Origin: Endomicrobiia bacterium
GTDB lineage: Bacteria; Elusimicrobiota; Endomicrobiia; Endomicrobiales; Endomicrobiaceae
DNA length: 35,038 bases
Reading direction: 5' to 3'
Assembly: GCA_025998295.1 (NCBI GenBank)
Contig: BNVT01000004.1
Location: forward strand, 1 to 35,038
Part shown: in pieces, positions 16,627 through 25,224 of the stretch
How the letters are laid out: each line of letters starts with the position of its first letter
Position numbering within the stretch: position 1 is the first letter of the stretch
The notes under the pieces: model-generated
Seen by the model: the letters and a program-made list of their open reading frames with translations, nothing else
Database searches by the model: none
What the model was told of the DNA's origin: nothing
Translations under genes and position numbers: made by a program

Positions 16627-16710
16627 TATAATGGTTCAAACAACTTTACTGGTGCATTGCGTTTGTTTTTAGGTGGATGTGATTTGCCAATGCGGAAGTA
16701 GTTGACTATA
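16627..16710. repeat. Possible TATAGTCAACT-type repeat before secY
   Basis: The right end agttgactata (16700-16710) is identical to 11942-11952. The left part (ggtgcattgcgtt) matches ggtacactgcgtt just inside the 11535 end. The left terminus itself is decayed. A similar word (catatactgcgtt) lies after rpsK near 22430. Confidence 0.3.
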
Positions 16711-16727
16711 ATAACGAGAATAAAAAT

Positions 16728-18071
16728 ATGCTAAAAAGCTTTGCTGATATGTTTAGGGTGCCTGAACTTCGAAAGAAGATATTGTTTACACTACTTATAA
16801 TTGTTGCCTATAGAATAGGAGCGACTGTTCCTATTCCGGGTATAAATACTGAAGCCATGAAATCTTTGTTTGCAGCAAATAGCAATGGTCTGTTGGGTTT
16901 TTTAGATATGTTTTCCGGTGGTGCTCTCAACAGAATGTCAGTTTTTTCTATGGGCATTACGCCGTATATCAATGTATCCATTATCATGAGCTTAATGCAA
17001 GGTGCGCATGTTATCCCTTATTTAGACAGGCTTGCGAAAGAAGGGGAGCATGGAAGGAAGAAACTTACGCAAATTACAAGATACGGAACGCTTGTACTTG
17101 GTACAATACAGTCTTTTGGTTTAACTATGATGATAACTAGGTTCCCTACTCCTTCAGGGATGCCTATAGTTGTTGATCCGTCTTGGCCTTGGGTTATCTT
17201 GACAGTTGCCACTTTGATTACAGGTACGGTTTTAATTATGTGGTTGGGTGAGCAAGTTACAGAAAGAGGAATAGGTAACGGCATTTCTCTCATAATTTTT
17301 GCGGGTATCGTGGAAAGGCTTCCTCATGCGGTTTTTAGTGTTATAAAGCTTGTGCGGATGGAAGAGATTCAAATATTGAAAGCTTTAACTCTTGCCGTTA
17401 TTGTTGTTGCGGTTTTGATTGCTGTCGTTTGGATTGAAACAGCTCAGAGAAAAATTCCTATTCATTACGCAAAAAGAATGATGGGAAGAAAAATGTATGG
17501 CGGACAGACATCATTTCTTCCTATAAAAGTAGATCAGTCCGGCGTTGTAGCCGTAATATTTTCAATGGCTATTTTGTCTATACCTTTAACTATAGCTCAG
17601 CTTGCTCCGGAATGGACAATTTGGGGTTTCCCTATAGCTAAAAGGATTACAAGCTTGTTTAACGGCGGCTCTGTAATATACAGTTTAGTTTATGCATCTT
17701 TAATTATTTTCTTTTGCTATTTCTATAATTCGATATCTTTTAATCCTAAAGATTTAGCGGATAATCTAAAGAAGTCCGGCGGATTTATTCCCGGCATAAG
17801 ACCTGGAGATCCAACTGCCACATACATACAAAATGTTTTGGAAAGAGTTACTCTTGGTGGTGCATTATTTGTTGCATTTATTTCTGTTTTGCCGGATTAT
17901 TTAAGACATGCAATGAACGCTCCGCTTTTTTTCGGCGGCACTTCGTTACTTATCGTTGTGGGCGTTTCTCTTGATACTATTGGACAGATAGAATCTCATC
18001 TCATTATGCGTCGCTACGAAGGTTTTATGAAAGAGGGACAATTAAAGGGTAGATGGTTTAATGTCAGATAG
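16728..18071 (+). CDS. secY: Protein translocase subunit SecY
   Basis: A 447-residue inner-membrane channel protein with ten predicted membrane segments. The N-terminal FADMFRVPELRKKILFTLLI and TVPIPGINTEA, the plug region GGALNRMSVFSMGITPYINV, the GNGISLIIFAGIV segment in TM5, the cytosolic loop RKIPIHYAKRMMGR and PGIRPGDPTATYIQNVLERV follow the family. The C-terminus LIMRRYEGFMKEG is intact. The Shine-Dalgarno is weak. It is the last gene of the spc block; adk follows after 286 bp. Confidence 0.98.
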   Translation: MLKSFADMFRVPELRKKILFTLLIIVAYRIGATVPIPGINTEAMKSLFAANSNGLLGFLDMFSGGALNRMSVFSMGITPYINVSIIMSLMQGAHVIPYLDRLAKEGEHGRKKLTQITRYGTLVLGTIQSFGLTMMITRFPTPSGMPIVVDPSWPWVILTVATLITGTVLIMWLGEQVTERGIGNGISLIIFAGIVERLPHAVFSVIKLVRMEEIQILKALTLAVIVVAVLIAVVWIETAQRKIPIHYAKRMMGRKMYGGQTSFLPIKVDQSGVVAVIFSMAILSIPLTIAQLAPEWTIWGFPIAKRITSLFNGGSVIYSLVYASLIIFFCYFYNSISFNPKDLADNLKKSGGFIPGIRPGDPTATYIQNVLERVTLGGALFVAFISVLPDYLRHAMNAPLFFGGTSLLIVVGVSLDTIGQIESHLIMRRYEGFMKEGQLKGRWFNVR

Positions 18072-18250
18072 AGAGTCGTGTCTTTTAAATTTATGCTTCT
18101 TCACACGTTGACTTATAACTGTGTGCTTTGCCCCGCCGCAAGCGTCTTCTAAATTTAAAACGCTTCACTTATGATTGATTGATAAATTTGGAAGTGAAAA
18201 GTGGAAAAGCTGACAGATTCATTGTCATTGTAGTTTGTCGTTGTCGTGTC

Positions 18251-18270
18251 ATTCTCGTAAAAACGGGAAT
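18251..18270. repeat. dRS3-like short palindrome
   Basis: ATTCTCGTAAAAACGGGAAT is a 7-bp inverted repeat with one G-T pair and a six-base loop, set in tgtcattctcg...gggaatccatt. It resembles the short ATTCCC(N)GGGAAT repeats scattered in some other bacteria. Only this copy is in the window. It lies in the secY-adk spacer. Confidence 0.4.
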
Positions 18271-18357
18271 CCATTTTGTCATTAAGCGGTAGATGGAAAA
18301 GCTGGTAGAATTCGTCTGAAAGCCAAAGAAGGCTCGAAGAATTTTTAGAAGGCAAAG

Positions 18358-18990
18358 ATGAATTATATAATTATGGGACCTCCCGGAGCTGGAAAAGGCA
18401 CGCAAGCTAAGGAGATTGTAGATGAATTCGGTTTAGTACATTTGTCTACTGGCGATATGTTTAGACAAGCAAAGGAATCGGACGAGGTGATAAGTAAACT
18501 TCTTGCATCAGGGCAACTTGTTCCCGATGATATAGTTATTAATATGATTAAGAATCGTCTTGCAGAAGGTAATTTAAAAAATGGTTTTCTTTTAGATGGG
18601 TTTCCTAGAACCGTAAAACAAGCTGAAGAATTAGATTTAATGCTTAAAGCTAAAAATATGAAAATTGCTGCAGTGTTCTTTATAGATGTTTGTTTTGACG
18701 AAGCAATTAAAAGAATAGTAGGTAGAAGAGTTTGTACTTGTGGGGCGAGTTATCACGTGGATTTTATTCCGCCTAAGATTGAATGGAAGTGTGACGTTTG
18801 TGGCAAAGATTTAATTCAAAGAGACGATGACAAAGAAGATGTTGTAAAGAATAGATTAGAAGTTTACGAAAAGCAAACAAGGCTGTTAATTGATTATTAT
18901 AAAAAAACAGAGTTGTTTGTGAATATAGATGGTTCAAAGAATGAAAAAGAAGTTTTTAGTCAAATAAGTCGATTGATGATTGGCAAATAA
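18358..18990 (+). CDS. adk: Adenylate kinase, cysteine LID form
   Basis: A 210-residue cytosolic enzyme that interconverts ATP + AMP and 2 ADP. The P-loop is [10 protein letters not shown] (7-16), [10 protein letters not shown] and [10 protein letters not shown] bind AMP, and the LID has cysteines at 126, 128, 145 and 148. The first knuckle is C-x-C (VCTCGASYH), one residue shorter than the usual C-x2-C, while the second is CDVCG. AAGG precedes the ATG. It is followed by 253 bp and map, the common spc-cluster arrangement. Confidence 0.96.
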   Translation: MNYIIMGPPGAGKGTQAKEIVDEFGLVHLSTGDMFRQAKESDEVISKLLASGQLVPDDIVINMIKNRLAEGNLKNGFLLDGFPRTVKQAEELDLMLKAKNMKIAAVFFIDVCFDEAIKRIVGRRVCTCGASYHVDFIPPKIEWKCDVCGKDLIQRDDDKEDVVKNRLEVYEKQTRLLIDYYKKTELFVNIDGSKNEKEVFSQISRLMIGK

Positions 18991-19243
18991 AATAACGGTG
19001 AAAAATGCTGGTTGTTTGTTATGTTATTTTGCTTAAGTGTTATTGCTGGTGTGAAAGGCTGACTTGTTTTACGTCGAAGGAAAATTAAGTAACAGTTTAT
19101 TTTGGCGAGAGCTTACAATGTGGTGTGGAGTCGTTGCGTGTTGTTAATTTTGTTTACAGTCAACCAAATTTTTGTACAAAGGGAAGACGACTTTGTCGAA
19201 GTATGCATAATGTGCGATTTTTAGGCGTAGAGGGAAAGATAAC

Positions 19244-20023
19244 TTGTTTTTTAAAAAGCAAAACATAGAACTGAAAACAGCAAAAGAGATTGAAAAAATG
19301 AGAGCTGCCGGCAGGGTTGTTGGTGAAATTTTAGATAAGCTTTCTGAGATAATAAAGCCTGGAATAACAACGAAAGATATAGATGTTTTTTCAGAAAAAT
19401 ATATAAGGTCATTGAATATGACGCCGGCGTTTTTAGGAATACGTGGAGTGAAATATCCTTTTCCTGCTTCTGCGTGCGTATCAATAAATGACGAAGTAGT
19501 GCATGGGATTCCGAATGCTTCTCGTACGCTTAAATCAGGTGATATAGTTTCTGTAGATATGGGAGTTTTTTATGGAGGTTATTATGGAGATGCAGCAAGA
19601 ACTTACGCGGTTGGTAAAATCTCTGACACTGCCGCAAAACTTCTTAAAATTACAGAACAGTCTTTATACGAAGGGATTGAACAGGCGCTGCCGGATAATA
19701 GGCTTGGCGATGTTTCAAGTGCGATCCAAAAAACAGTGGAGAATGCTGGGTTTTCTGTCGTAAGGGATTTTGTAGGGCATGGAATTGGCAGGGTTTTGCA
19801 TGAAAATCCACAGATTCCAAATTATGGTAAATCAGGCACGGGTGTTAAACTTTTTGCGGGCATGGTTCTTGCAATAGAGCCTATGGTAAATGTTGGAGGT
19901 TGTGAGGTTTATATGTTGGATGATGATTGGACTGTTGTTACAAAAGATGGCAGCTTAAGTGCTCATTTTGAACACACTGTCGCGATAACTAAAGATGGAT
20001 ACGAAATTTTAACAAAGGTATAG
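19244..20023 (+). CDS. map: Methionine aminopeptidase, type I
   Basis: A 259-residue dimetal enzyme that removes initiator Met from nascent proteins. Metal ligands are D105, D116, H179, E212 and E243, and H87 sits in VVHGIPN. The N-terminus ([20 protein letters not shown]) is complete. The start is TTG at 19244 with GAGGGAAAG upstream; the next in-frame ATG would cut the first helix. infA begins two bases after the stop. The 253-bp spacer before it has no gene. Confidence 0.95.
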   Translation: MFFKKQNIELKTAKEIEKMRAAGRVVGEILDKLSEIIKPGITTKDIDVFSEKYIRSLNMTPAFLGIRGVKYPFPASACVSINDEVVHGIPNASRTLKSGDIVSVDMGVFYGGYYGDAARTYAVGKISDTAAKLLKITEQSLYEGIEQALPDNRLGDVSSAIQKTVENAGFSVVRDFVGHGIGRVLHENPQIPNYGKSGTGVKLFAGMVLAIEPMVNVGGCEVYMLDDDWTVVTKDGSLSAHFEHTVAITKDGYEILTKV

Positions 20024-20024
20024 A

Positions 20025-20246
20025 ATGAGCAAAGAAGAGAAAATTATAGTTGACGGAAAAGTTTTGGAGTCTTTGCCAAACGCAGTTTTTAGGGTAGAGA
20101 TTATTGATGGAGGGCATATAATTTTGGCGTATATTTGCGGTAAAATGAGAAAGAATTACATAAGAATCCTTCCCGGTGATAAAGTGAAAGTTGAACTTTC
20201 GCCTTATGACTTAACAAGGGGCAGAATAATATACAGAGAAAGGTAA
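20025..20246 (+). CDS. infA: Translation initiation factor IF-1
   Basis: A 73-residue S1/OB-fold factor that blocks the A site during initiation. [40 protein letters not shown] and the C-terminal [12 protein letters not shown] match the family. It follows map with one base between stop and ATG, so it is probably co-translated. rpmJ, usually adjacent, lies 1,050 bp further on. Confidence 0.96.
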   Translation: MSKEEKIIVDGKVLESLPNAVFRVEIIDGGHIILAYICGKMRKNYIRILPGDKVKVELSPYDLTRGRIIYRER

Positions 20247-20250
20247 GCAA

Positions 20251-20366
20251 TACGATAAAATGTATAAAAAATACTTTACGATAGAGGTAGGTAGCCACCT
20301 TTGTCCTGCCCAAGTAGTCGAAGTCTTTGACTTCTAAAATATATGTTTCTTATGCGTTTGTTGTGG
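20251..20366. repeat. Palindromic repeat family R1, degenerate copy after infA
   Basis: The left end tacgataaaatgtataaaaa aligns with copy 2 (cacgatagacgtatgaaaa) with one gap. The right end ttatgcgtttgttgtgg is close to the family end tcatgcgtttgtcgtg. The interior is diverged. It begins four bases after the infA stop. From here to about 20648 no gene is seen. Confidence 0.45.
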
Positions 20367-20648
20367 TGGGATTTGAAATAATATCTGACAGATACAGAGA
20401 TGGAGGAAAGCGCTTTGGGTTTTGAAGTTTAGTTTGATAACCGGTTGCAGCTGTTGAGATGGGGATGTAGACTGATCGGACGATTAAGTGTTGCAGCTAA
20501 GTCCGACCTTGGGTGGACGGTGATATGGAGAGCTGGGTTTCGAGGGAATTGGTATGATACCGTTGAAACATTTTGGAGATTTGATTTATAAAATTATGGG
20601 CACGTTGACAAAGTTAGTGAATGTAAATAGTAGGATAGGCAGTAATTG

Positions 20649-21050
20649 ATGGGTGCAGGCAGAAAACTATCTGCTGAGGTTGATTTGCTGACTATTATGG
20701 AGAGCGGATATGAACAAGCTAAATGATAAGATTAAGGAAGCAGAAAAAATAGAAATATGAAACGGGAAATCGGCAGCTATGGAGCTGGAAGAGGCAATTG
20801 GTGAGATTAAGAAACTAAGTAACAACGTGGTCATATTAGATAAGAAACATCGAGAGGCGCTGTTTTGATTATGATAAAGCAAAGTTAGGGTCAGATGATT
20901 ATAGATCTGTATGGAAAATGAGATGCCGTAAATAATAAGCTGGACGATGCTGGGGGGGGGTAGGTGAAAAGAAGGCGTAATAGCAGTTCTAGCCCTTCGA
21001 GCGGTAGCAGTTCTTCGGGAGACTATGGTGATTGGTGGGTGGCAGTGTAA
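20649..21050 (+). pseudogene. Remnant of a coiled-coil protein with a Ser-rich tail
   Basis: Successive frames give GAGRKLSAEVDLLTIMESGY, then LNDKIKEAEKIEI, a stop, KSAAMELEEAIGEIKKLSNN and LDKKHREAL, then DAVNNKLDDAGGG, a stop at a run of nine G (20952-20960), and finally RRRNSSSSPSSGSSSSGDYG with the end DWWVAV. The segments join into one Lys/Glu-rich helical protein with a low-complexity C-terminus after about three frameshifts or stops. The composition is unlike random sequence. I do not recognise the family; a surface or envelope protein is one guess. Confidence 0.4.
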
Positions 21051-21245
21051 GATTATATAGAGTTGTTTTGGTAAAATAAAAATAAAAGAGCTTGAAGATA
21101 AAAAAGAGAAATGATTTTTGACAGAGTGGTCCAAAGTGTCAAAAGGCAACTTTACGCGAAGTCAACTTAACGGTATCAAAATAGGTGGCATTTGCTATTC
21201 TTAGGATAAAAAGAAGTCCGTAATGATTCGAAATCGGTTATTTTG

Positions 21246-21254
21246 TGGTATAAT
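21246..21254 (+). promoter_or_regulatory. Extended -10 promoter of rpmJ
   Basis: TGGTATAAT is a perfect extended -10 (TGnTATAAT). A weak -35, TTCGAA, lies 16 bases upstream. Transcription would start near 21261, about 36 bases before rpmJ. A new promoter here fits the 1-kb gap after infA. Confidence 0.55.
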
Positions 21255-21296
21255 GTGAAAGTTGTGGCATATCATAGGTGTGGAACGGAGTATAAA

Positions 21297-21410
21297 ATGA
21301 AAGTCAGAGCATCGGTAAAACCAATTTGTCGGAAATGTAAAGTAGTAAAACGCAAAGGTGTAGTGAGGGTGTTATGTTCGGATCCTAGACACAAGCAGAG
21401 ACAAGGATAA
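21297..21410 (+). CDS. rpmJ: 50S ribosomal protein bL36, zinc form
   Basis: A 37-residue protein read from ATG 21297 to TAA 21408-21410. It begins [20 protein letters not shown] and ends [11 protein letters not shown]. Zinc ligands are C11, C14, C27 and H32, the metal-binding form. CGGAG lies eight bases before the ATG. Position between infA and rpsM is conserved in bacteria. Its small size makes it easy to miss. Confidence 0.96.
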   Translation: MKVRASVKPICRKCKVVKRKGVVRVLCSDPRHKQRQG

Positions 21411-21542
21411 TTGTCGCTAGTCAAAGTTTGGAGAATGGGTCGGGTGGTTTTTTGTCTGTTTCTTCAAAGTAGTATTTGGGTAATCATCTTAATGTGTTGT
21501 GATAGATTAAAAAATAGAAGCAAAAATCTGGAGGATAGATAA

Positions 21543-21932
21543 ATGGCCCGTGTAGCTGGAGTAGATTTACCAAAGAACAAAAGGCTTGATATAGCGTTAA
21601 GATATATTTACGGTATAGGACCCGCCATATCAAATGAAATTATTGCAGAACTTGCTTTAGATTCTGCAAAAAGAGTTAAGGATTTAACAGAAGAAGAAGT
21701 TAATAAGATAAACAGTATCATTACAAAGAATTTAAAAGTTGAAGGAGATCTCAGAAGAGAAATTCAGGCAAATATTAAAAGACTTATAGAAATAGGAAGT
21801 TACAGAGGCTCTCGTCATAGAAGAAATCTTCCTGTAAGAGGACAGAGAACTAAAACTAATGCTCGCACAAGACGCGGTAAGAGAAAGACCGTAGGAGCCG
21901 GTAAGGCCGCAGCTCCTGGTAAAAAGGGTTAG
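21543..21932 (+). CDS. rpsM: 30S ribosomal protein uS13
   Basis: A 129-residue head protein contacting P-site tRNA and 50S bridges. [34 protein letters not shown] and the basic [20 protein letters not shown] region followed by [10 protein letters not shown] are diagnostic. The last 15 residues form an Ala/Gly/Lys-rich tail. GGAGG precedes the ATG. rpmJ lies 132 bp upstream and rpsK 74 bp downstream. Confidence 0.97.
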   Translation: MARVAGVDLPKNKRLDIALRYIYGIGPAISNEIIAELALDSAKRVKDLTEEEVNKINSIITKNLKVEGDLRREIQANIKRLIEIGSYRGSRHRRNLPVRGQRTKTNARTRRGKRKTVGAGKAAAPGKKG

Positions 21933-22006
21933 ACTAACGCAAAACACAGACTGCAAGTAACATAAGCTAGCTGGCTATATAAACGTAAATAAAATACGGA
22001 GGATGT

Positions 22007-22399
22007 ATGGCAGATGAAAAGAAGACAGGCGGATTTAAGAAGAAAAGGTACACCGCTGGAGTAGCGAGAGCTCATATATTGGCAACGTTTAACAATACCA
22101 TTGTTAACATAACAGACGAAAGAGGAAACACTTTAACTTGGGCATCATCAGGCGCCTCTGGATTTAAAGGCGCAAAAAAAGGAACCCCTTTTGCAGCTCA
22201 GATGACAGCTGCGGCGGTAGGTAAAAAGGCTATGGATATTGGCGTTAAACAGGTTGCAGTTTTTGTAAATGGACCAGGACCCGGAAGAGAAACGGCAATA
22301 AGAGGTTTACAGAGTGCCGGTCTTGGAATAACGGTTATAAAAGACATTACTCCTGTTCCTCATGACGGATGCCGCCCGCCAAAACTTAGAAGAGTATAA
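22007..22399 (+). CDS. rpsK: 30S ribosomal protein uS11
   Basis: A 130-residue platform protein. [39 protein letters not shown] and [19 protein letters not shown] are the family blocks. Near the end it reads [13 protein letters not shown], with Asp120 where the common sequence has Asn before Gly. A strong GGAGG precedes the ATG. The usual neighbour rpsD is 1,170 bp away. Confidence 0.97.
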   Translation: MADEKKTGGFKKKRYTAGVARAHILATFNNTIVNITDERGNTLTWASSGASGFKGAKKGTPFAAQMTAAAVGKKAMDIGVKQVAVFVNGPGPGRETAIRGLQSAGLGITVIKDITPVPHDGCRPPKLRRV

Positions 22400-22508
22400 T
22401 AATAGTCTATTAGCTTTATATTCATATACTGCGTTGCTTAAGTTTTTGGGAAAATTTTGGATGTTTTAGTGAACATACTGACCAAATAGGATATGAGCGG
22501 AGAAATTC

Positions 22509-22757
22509 GTGAAAATAAAAATGGTAAAAATAGTAGCAATCACAGTTCTATTTGGTTTGGTGTTAAGTTCGTGCGATAAAAAGAATGCTTTCCTTGTAAA
22601 CAGAAGGATTGCTACTTCGGAGAGAATAGAAGAAATAAGAAGAGTAGCAGCTAAGTCTGAGTATCTGGCAGCTGTTAGGGTGTATAAGGCGGCAGTTAGA
22701 GAGTATTTGAAAGAGTATTTGCGACCGACGCCGGTAGTAATGGAAAGGGATGGATAG
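22509..22757 (+). CDS. Small lipoprotein, family unrecognised (copy 1)
   Basis: An 82-residue protein starting at GTG with CGGAG seven bases upstream. Residues 1-22 form a lipoprotein signal peptide: Lys-rich start, hydrophobic VAITVLFGLVL, and lipobox LSSC with Cys22. The mature part is helical and charged (RRIATSERIEEIRRVAAKSE, AAVRVYKAAVREYLKEYL). The same signal (VLFSLALSSCDK) occurs in the broken gene at 25701, so the two are paralogues in at least their first part. It splits rpsK from rpsD. The stop is followed by a G-rich tract and another short frame that may once have continued it. Confidence 0.7.
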   Translation: MKIKMVKIVAITVLFGLVLSSCDKKNAFLVNRRIATSERIEEIRRVAAKSEYLAAVRVYKAAVREYLKEYLRPTPVVMERDG

Positions 22758-22780
22758 ATGGATCTTTAATTGTCCCTCTG

Positions 22781-23017
22781 TTGGGGGAGGGGGTGGGGGT
22801 GGAGGATTTCAAGACTGAGTTGTTGAATATGGATGATATCCCGAATGACGATACGAAAGAGATGATTAATGCTGCTGTGGCTATGCTTGATGCTAGGGAT
22901 AAGGCCAAGGCTGCTGGAGTTTTGGAAAAGTTAGGTCAAAGGCTAGGTCTATCGGATGAGATTTTAAAGGAGAAGGAGAGAGCAGGCGAGTTATATAGGA
23001 TCGTTTTTGGGGATTGA
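22781..23017 (+). CDS. Unrecognised 78-residue frame, possibly the lost C-terminal half of the preceding lipoprotein gene
   Basis: The frame opens at TTG directly at the G-rich tract and lacks a Shine-Dalgarno. The peptide is soluble and helical: DFKTELLNMDDIPNDDTKEM, AAVAMLDARDKAKAAGVLEK and LGLSDEILKEKERAG. It looks like a real protein. It lies in a different frame 24 bp after the lipoprotein stop, so a frameshift plus stop may have split one gene. The final residues RIVFGD fall inside an R1-type repeat. It could also be a separate small gene. Confidence 0.4.
   Translation: MGEGVGVEDFKTELLNMDDIPNDDTKEMINAAVAMLDARDKAKAAGVLEKLGQRLGLSDEILKEKERAGELYRIVFGD
22783..22805 (+). other. G-rich tract with four G runs (quadruplex-like)
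   Basis: Three runs of five G and two of two G, separated by single A or T, occur in otherwise AT-rich DNA at the junction between the lipoprotein gene and the following frame. Similar tracts are at 11805-11819 and 20952-20960. A tract of this kind could form a G-quadruplex or slip during replication. Confidence 0.5.
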
Positions 23018-23165
23018 GCGTTGCCTGCCGTCACCACCGTAAAACGGACGACTACTGGCATGAGTTCACTTAGGGTTGAAGTCAGTTTCTTTGAAGATTT
23101 TTTATGCGTTTGTATAGCGAGCTGACGGGGCAATAGCGCACACATCTCTCTTTCACCGCCGCAGT
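22998..23165. repeat. Palindromic repeat family R1, copy 4 with shared flank
   Basis: It aligns with 11626-11780: tgagttcacttagg, the right end ttatgcgtttgta, and beyond it ggcaatag and gcacacat. The left end is not recognisable. It overlaps the end of the 22781 frame. Confidence 0.5.
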
Positions 23166-23179
23166 GTGCTTTTTTAGCT

Positions 23180-23436
23180 AGCTCATTAAGGATTATCCAT
23201 TGGTTCCATATTATATTAGCTGCCGATGCCGCCAAATATGCTGATCATAAGATTATGGTACGCTATTTCAAAGATGCGACACGGGTAATGATGATGATAA
23301 TGATAGTAACGATAACGATGATGTTGGTAAAATGCTAAGAGAAAGGACCTTCAAGAAATCACGGAGCAAAGTGTGTATATGTTTAGCAGGAGAAAAAATG
23401 GAAGCAAGAACGATTATCTTCAAGTATACAATTTGA
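23180..23436 (+). pseudogene. Coding-like remnant before rpsD
   Basis: One frame gives SLRIIHWFHIILAADAAKYA and DHKIMVRYFKDA; near 23275 the signal moves to another frame with the acidic run GNDDDNDSNDNDDVGKML and LRERTFKKSRSK, ending at TGA 23434-23436. No start codon or Shine-Dalgarno is visible. The family is not recognised, and chance open frame cannot be excluded. Confidence 0.25.
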
Positions 23437-23569
23437 GAATGTGATCTATGTAGGAAGTTTATTAAAGTTGGTTGGCTTGCAAGCAAGTGGTGTTCGGCAC
23501 AACGGCTGCTGCCGGGCATTTGTTTGAATAGAATAAGGAGTGAAAATAAACCTTGGAGGATTTTAATAG

Positions 23570-24199
23570 ATGTCACGTTATTTAGGGTCAGCATGCAAGT
23601 TATGTCGTCGTGAAAGAGAGAAGCTTTTTCTTAAAGGGGAGAGATGTTCTTCAAGAAATTGCACTCTTGATAGAAAAAGAGGCAAAAACGGTCCAGGACA
23701 GCATGGAACAGTAAAGGGGAAAATGTCTGATTACGCAAAACATTTGCGTGAGAAACAGAAGGCAAGAAGAGTTTATGGTTTAACGGAAGAGCAATTTAGT
23801 CATTATTATGAGGTAGCGGAAAAGATGAAAGGCTCTACCGGTGATAATCTGCTTAAAATTCTTGAGTTGAGACTCGATAATGTAGTGGCTCGTCTCGGAC
23901 TTGCTTCATCTAAAAAAATGGCAAGGCAGCTTGTAAATCATGGAAATATTTTGGTTAACGATAAGAAAGTAGATGTGCCACGTTATCAAGTAAAAGTTGG
24001 TGATGTTATAACGGTTCCTGAGAAATATAAAGTAAATACTGTTATAAAAAAACTTGTTGACAGGATAACATTAAGTGTGCCGACATGGTTGAGTTTTGAT
24101 AAAAACAAGATTGCCGGAACAGTTGTAGGTGAGCCGCTTGCAGGAGAGGTTTCGCATCCTTTAAATAGCCAGCTTATTGTTGAATACTATTCAAAATAA
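23570..24199 (+). CDS. rpsD: 30S ribosomal protein uS4, zinc form
   Basis: A 209-residue primary 16S-binding protein. MSRYLGSACKLCRREREKLF carries C9 and C12, with C26 and C31 completing the zinc knuckle. NGPGQHG, YGLTEEQFSHYYE, and the S4 domain (LELRLDNVVARLGLASSKKM, RQLVNHGNILVN) are present. It ends SQLIVEYYSK. TTGGAGG lies 10 bases before the ATG. rpoA follows after 32 bp. Confidence 0.97.
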   Translation: MSRYLGSACKLCRREREKLFLKGERCSSRNCTLDRKRGKNGPGQHGTVKGKMSDYAKHLREKQKARRVYGLTEEQFSHYYEVAEKMKGSTGDNLLKILELRLDNVVARLGLASSKKMARQLVNHGNILVNDKKVDVPRYQVKVGDVITVPEKYKVNTVIKKLVDRITLSVPTWLSFDKNKIAGTVVGEPLAGEVSHPLNSQLIVEYYSK

Positions 24200-24231
24200 A
24201 TTAATAGTCGCTAGTGAGGTTATTAAAAATA

Positions 24232-25224
24232 ATGAAAACACAAGATTTAGAAAAATTACGTAAGCTTGCTTTGGATGAAAAAACCGCTACGGCGTTTTAC
24301 TGTCGTTTGACCGCGGAACCTTTTGAGCGTGGTTATGGTCACACGATAGGTAACTCGTTGAGAAGAATTCTTCTTTCAAGTCTTGAAGGTGCTGCCATTA
24401 CTTCCGTTAAAATTACGGGAGCTTTGCATGAATTTGCAGTTTTAAAGGGTGTGAAAGAAGATGTGGCACAAATTGTTTTAAATTTGAAAAAAGTGAGAGT
24501 AAAGCTCCACTCAGACGGGCCGGAAAGACTTTATTTAAAAGTCAAAAAAGCTGGAAAAGTAACTGCGGAAGATATCGAGTCAAACATTAGTGTCGAAATA
24601 ATGAATCCTGAACAGGAAATTGCAAATATAGACAATGGGACAGTTCTTGAAATGGAAATGGAAGTGTCTTTGGGTAAAGGATATGTTCTTGCTGAAGAAT
24701 TTGAGACGAATAAACATTCAGTAGGTGAAATATTTCTTGACTCATTGTTTTCTCCTGTGACAAAAGTTAGTTATGAAGTAGAAGATACTCGTGTGGAACA
24801 GACTCTTAATTATGATAGGCTTGTTATAGAAATATGGACTGATGGTTCAATAACACCTAAGGATGCTTTGATAAGATCGGCTAAAATATTAAGAAACAGT
24901 CTTGTAATTTTTACAGGCGATCCCGTTGAGTCTGAAGACGAAAATTTTGTTATAAAAAACGACTTTGAAAGCAACGATAAAGTTGTCCATGCACAAGAAG
25001 AAGTTCTTGATAAGCCTATAGATATTATAAAGCTGTCGACGAGAGCTTCAAACGGTTTGAAAAATGCAGGAATCGAAACTATTGGCGATCTGGTTAAGAT
25101 GCAAGAAGAGGATATTTTAAGTTTTTATAATTTTGGGAAACGTTCGCTTGAAGAAGTTAAAAGCAAACTTGAAGAATTAAACTTGACGATTGGTGTGGAA
25201 ATTAAAAACGGAGCAAAGAAATGA
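24232..25224 (+). CDS. rpoA: RNA polymerase alpha subunit
   Basis: A 330-residue subunit that dimerises to seed RNA polymerase. ERGYGHTIGNSLRRILLSSL (32-51) is the alpha-NTD dimer signature, and the C-terminal domain (about 262-320) has the helix-hairpin-helix with NGLKNAGIETIGDLV and FGKRSLEEVKSKLEEL, used for UP-element and activator contact. An in-frame GTG at 24214 would add six residues; ATG 24232 has GAGG 12 bases upstream and is preferred. The stop overlaps rplQ (ATGA). Confidence 0.97.
   Translation: MKTQDLEKLRKLALDEKTATAFYCRLTAEPFERGYGHTIGNSLRRILLSSLEGAAITSVKITGALHEFAVLKGVKEDVAQIVLNLKKVRVKLHSDGPERLYLKVKKAGKVTAEDIESNISVEIMNPEQEIANIDNGTVLEMEMEVSLGKGYVLAEEFETNKHSVGEIFLDSLFSPVTKVSYEVEDTRVEQTLNYDRLVIEIWTDGSITPKDALIRSAKILRNSLVIFTGDPVESEDENFVIKNDFESNDKVVHAQEEVLDKPIDIIKLSTRASNGLKNAGIETIGDLVKMQEEDILSFYNFGKRSLEEVKSKLEELNLTIGVEIKNGAKK

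Noticed and set aside
18155..18405. Minus-strand frames in the secY-adk spacer
   Set aside because: They overlap the adk start and the palindrome, with no ribosome binding site or recognisable motif.
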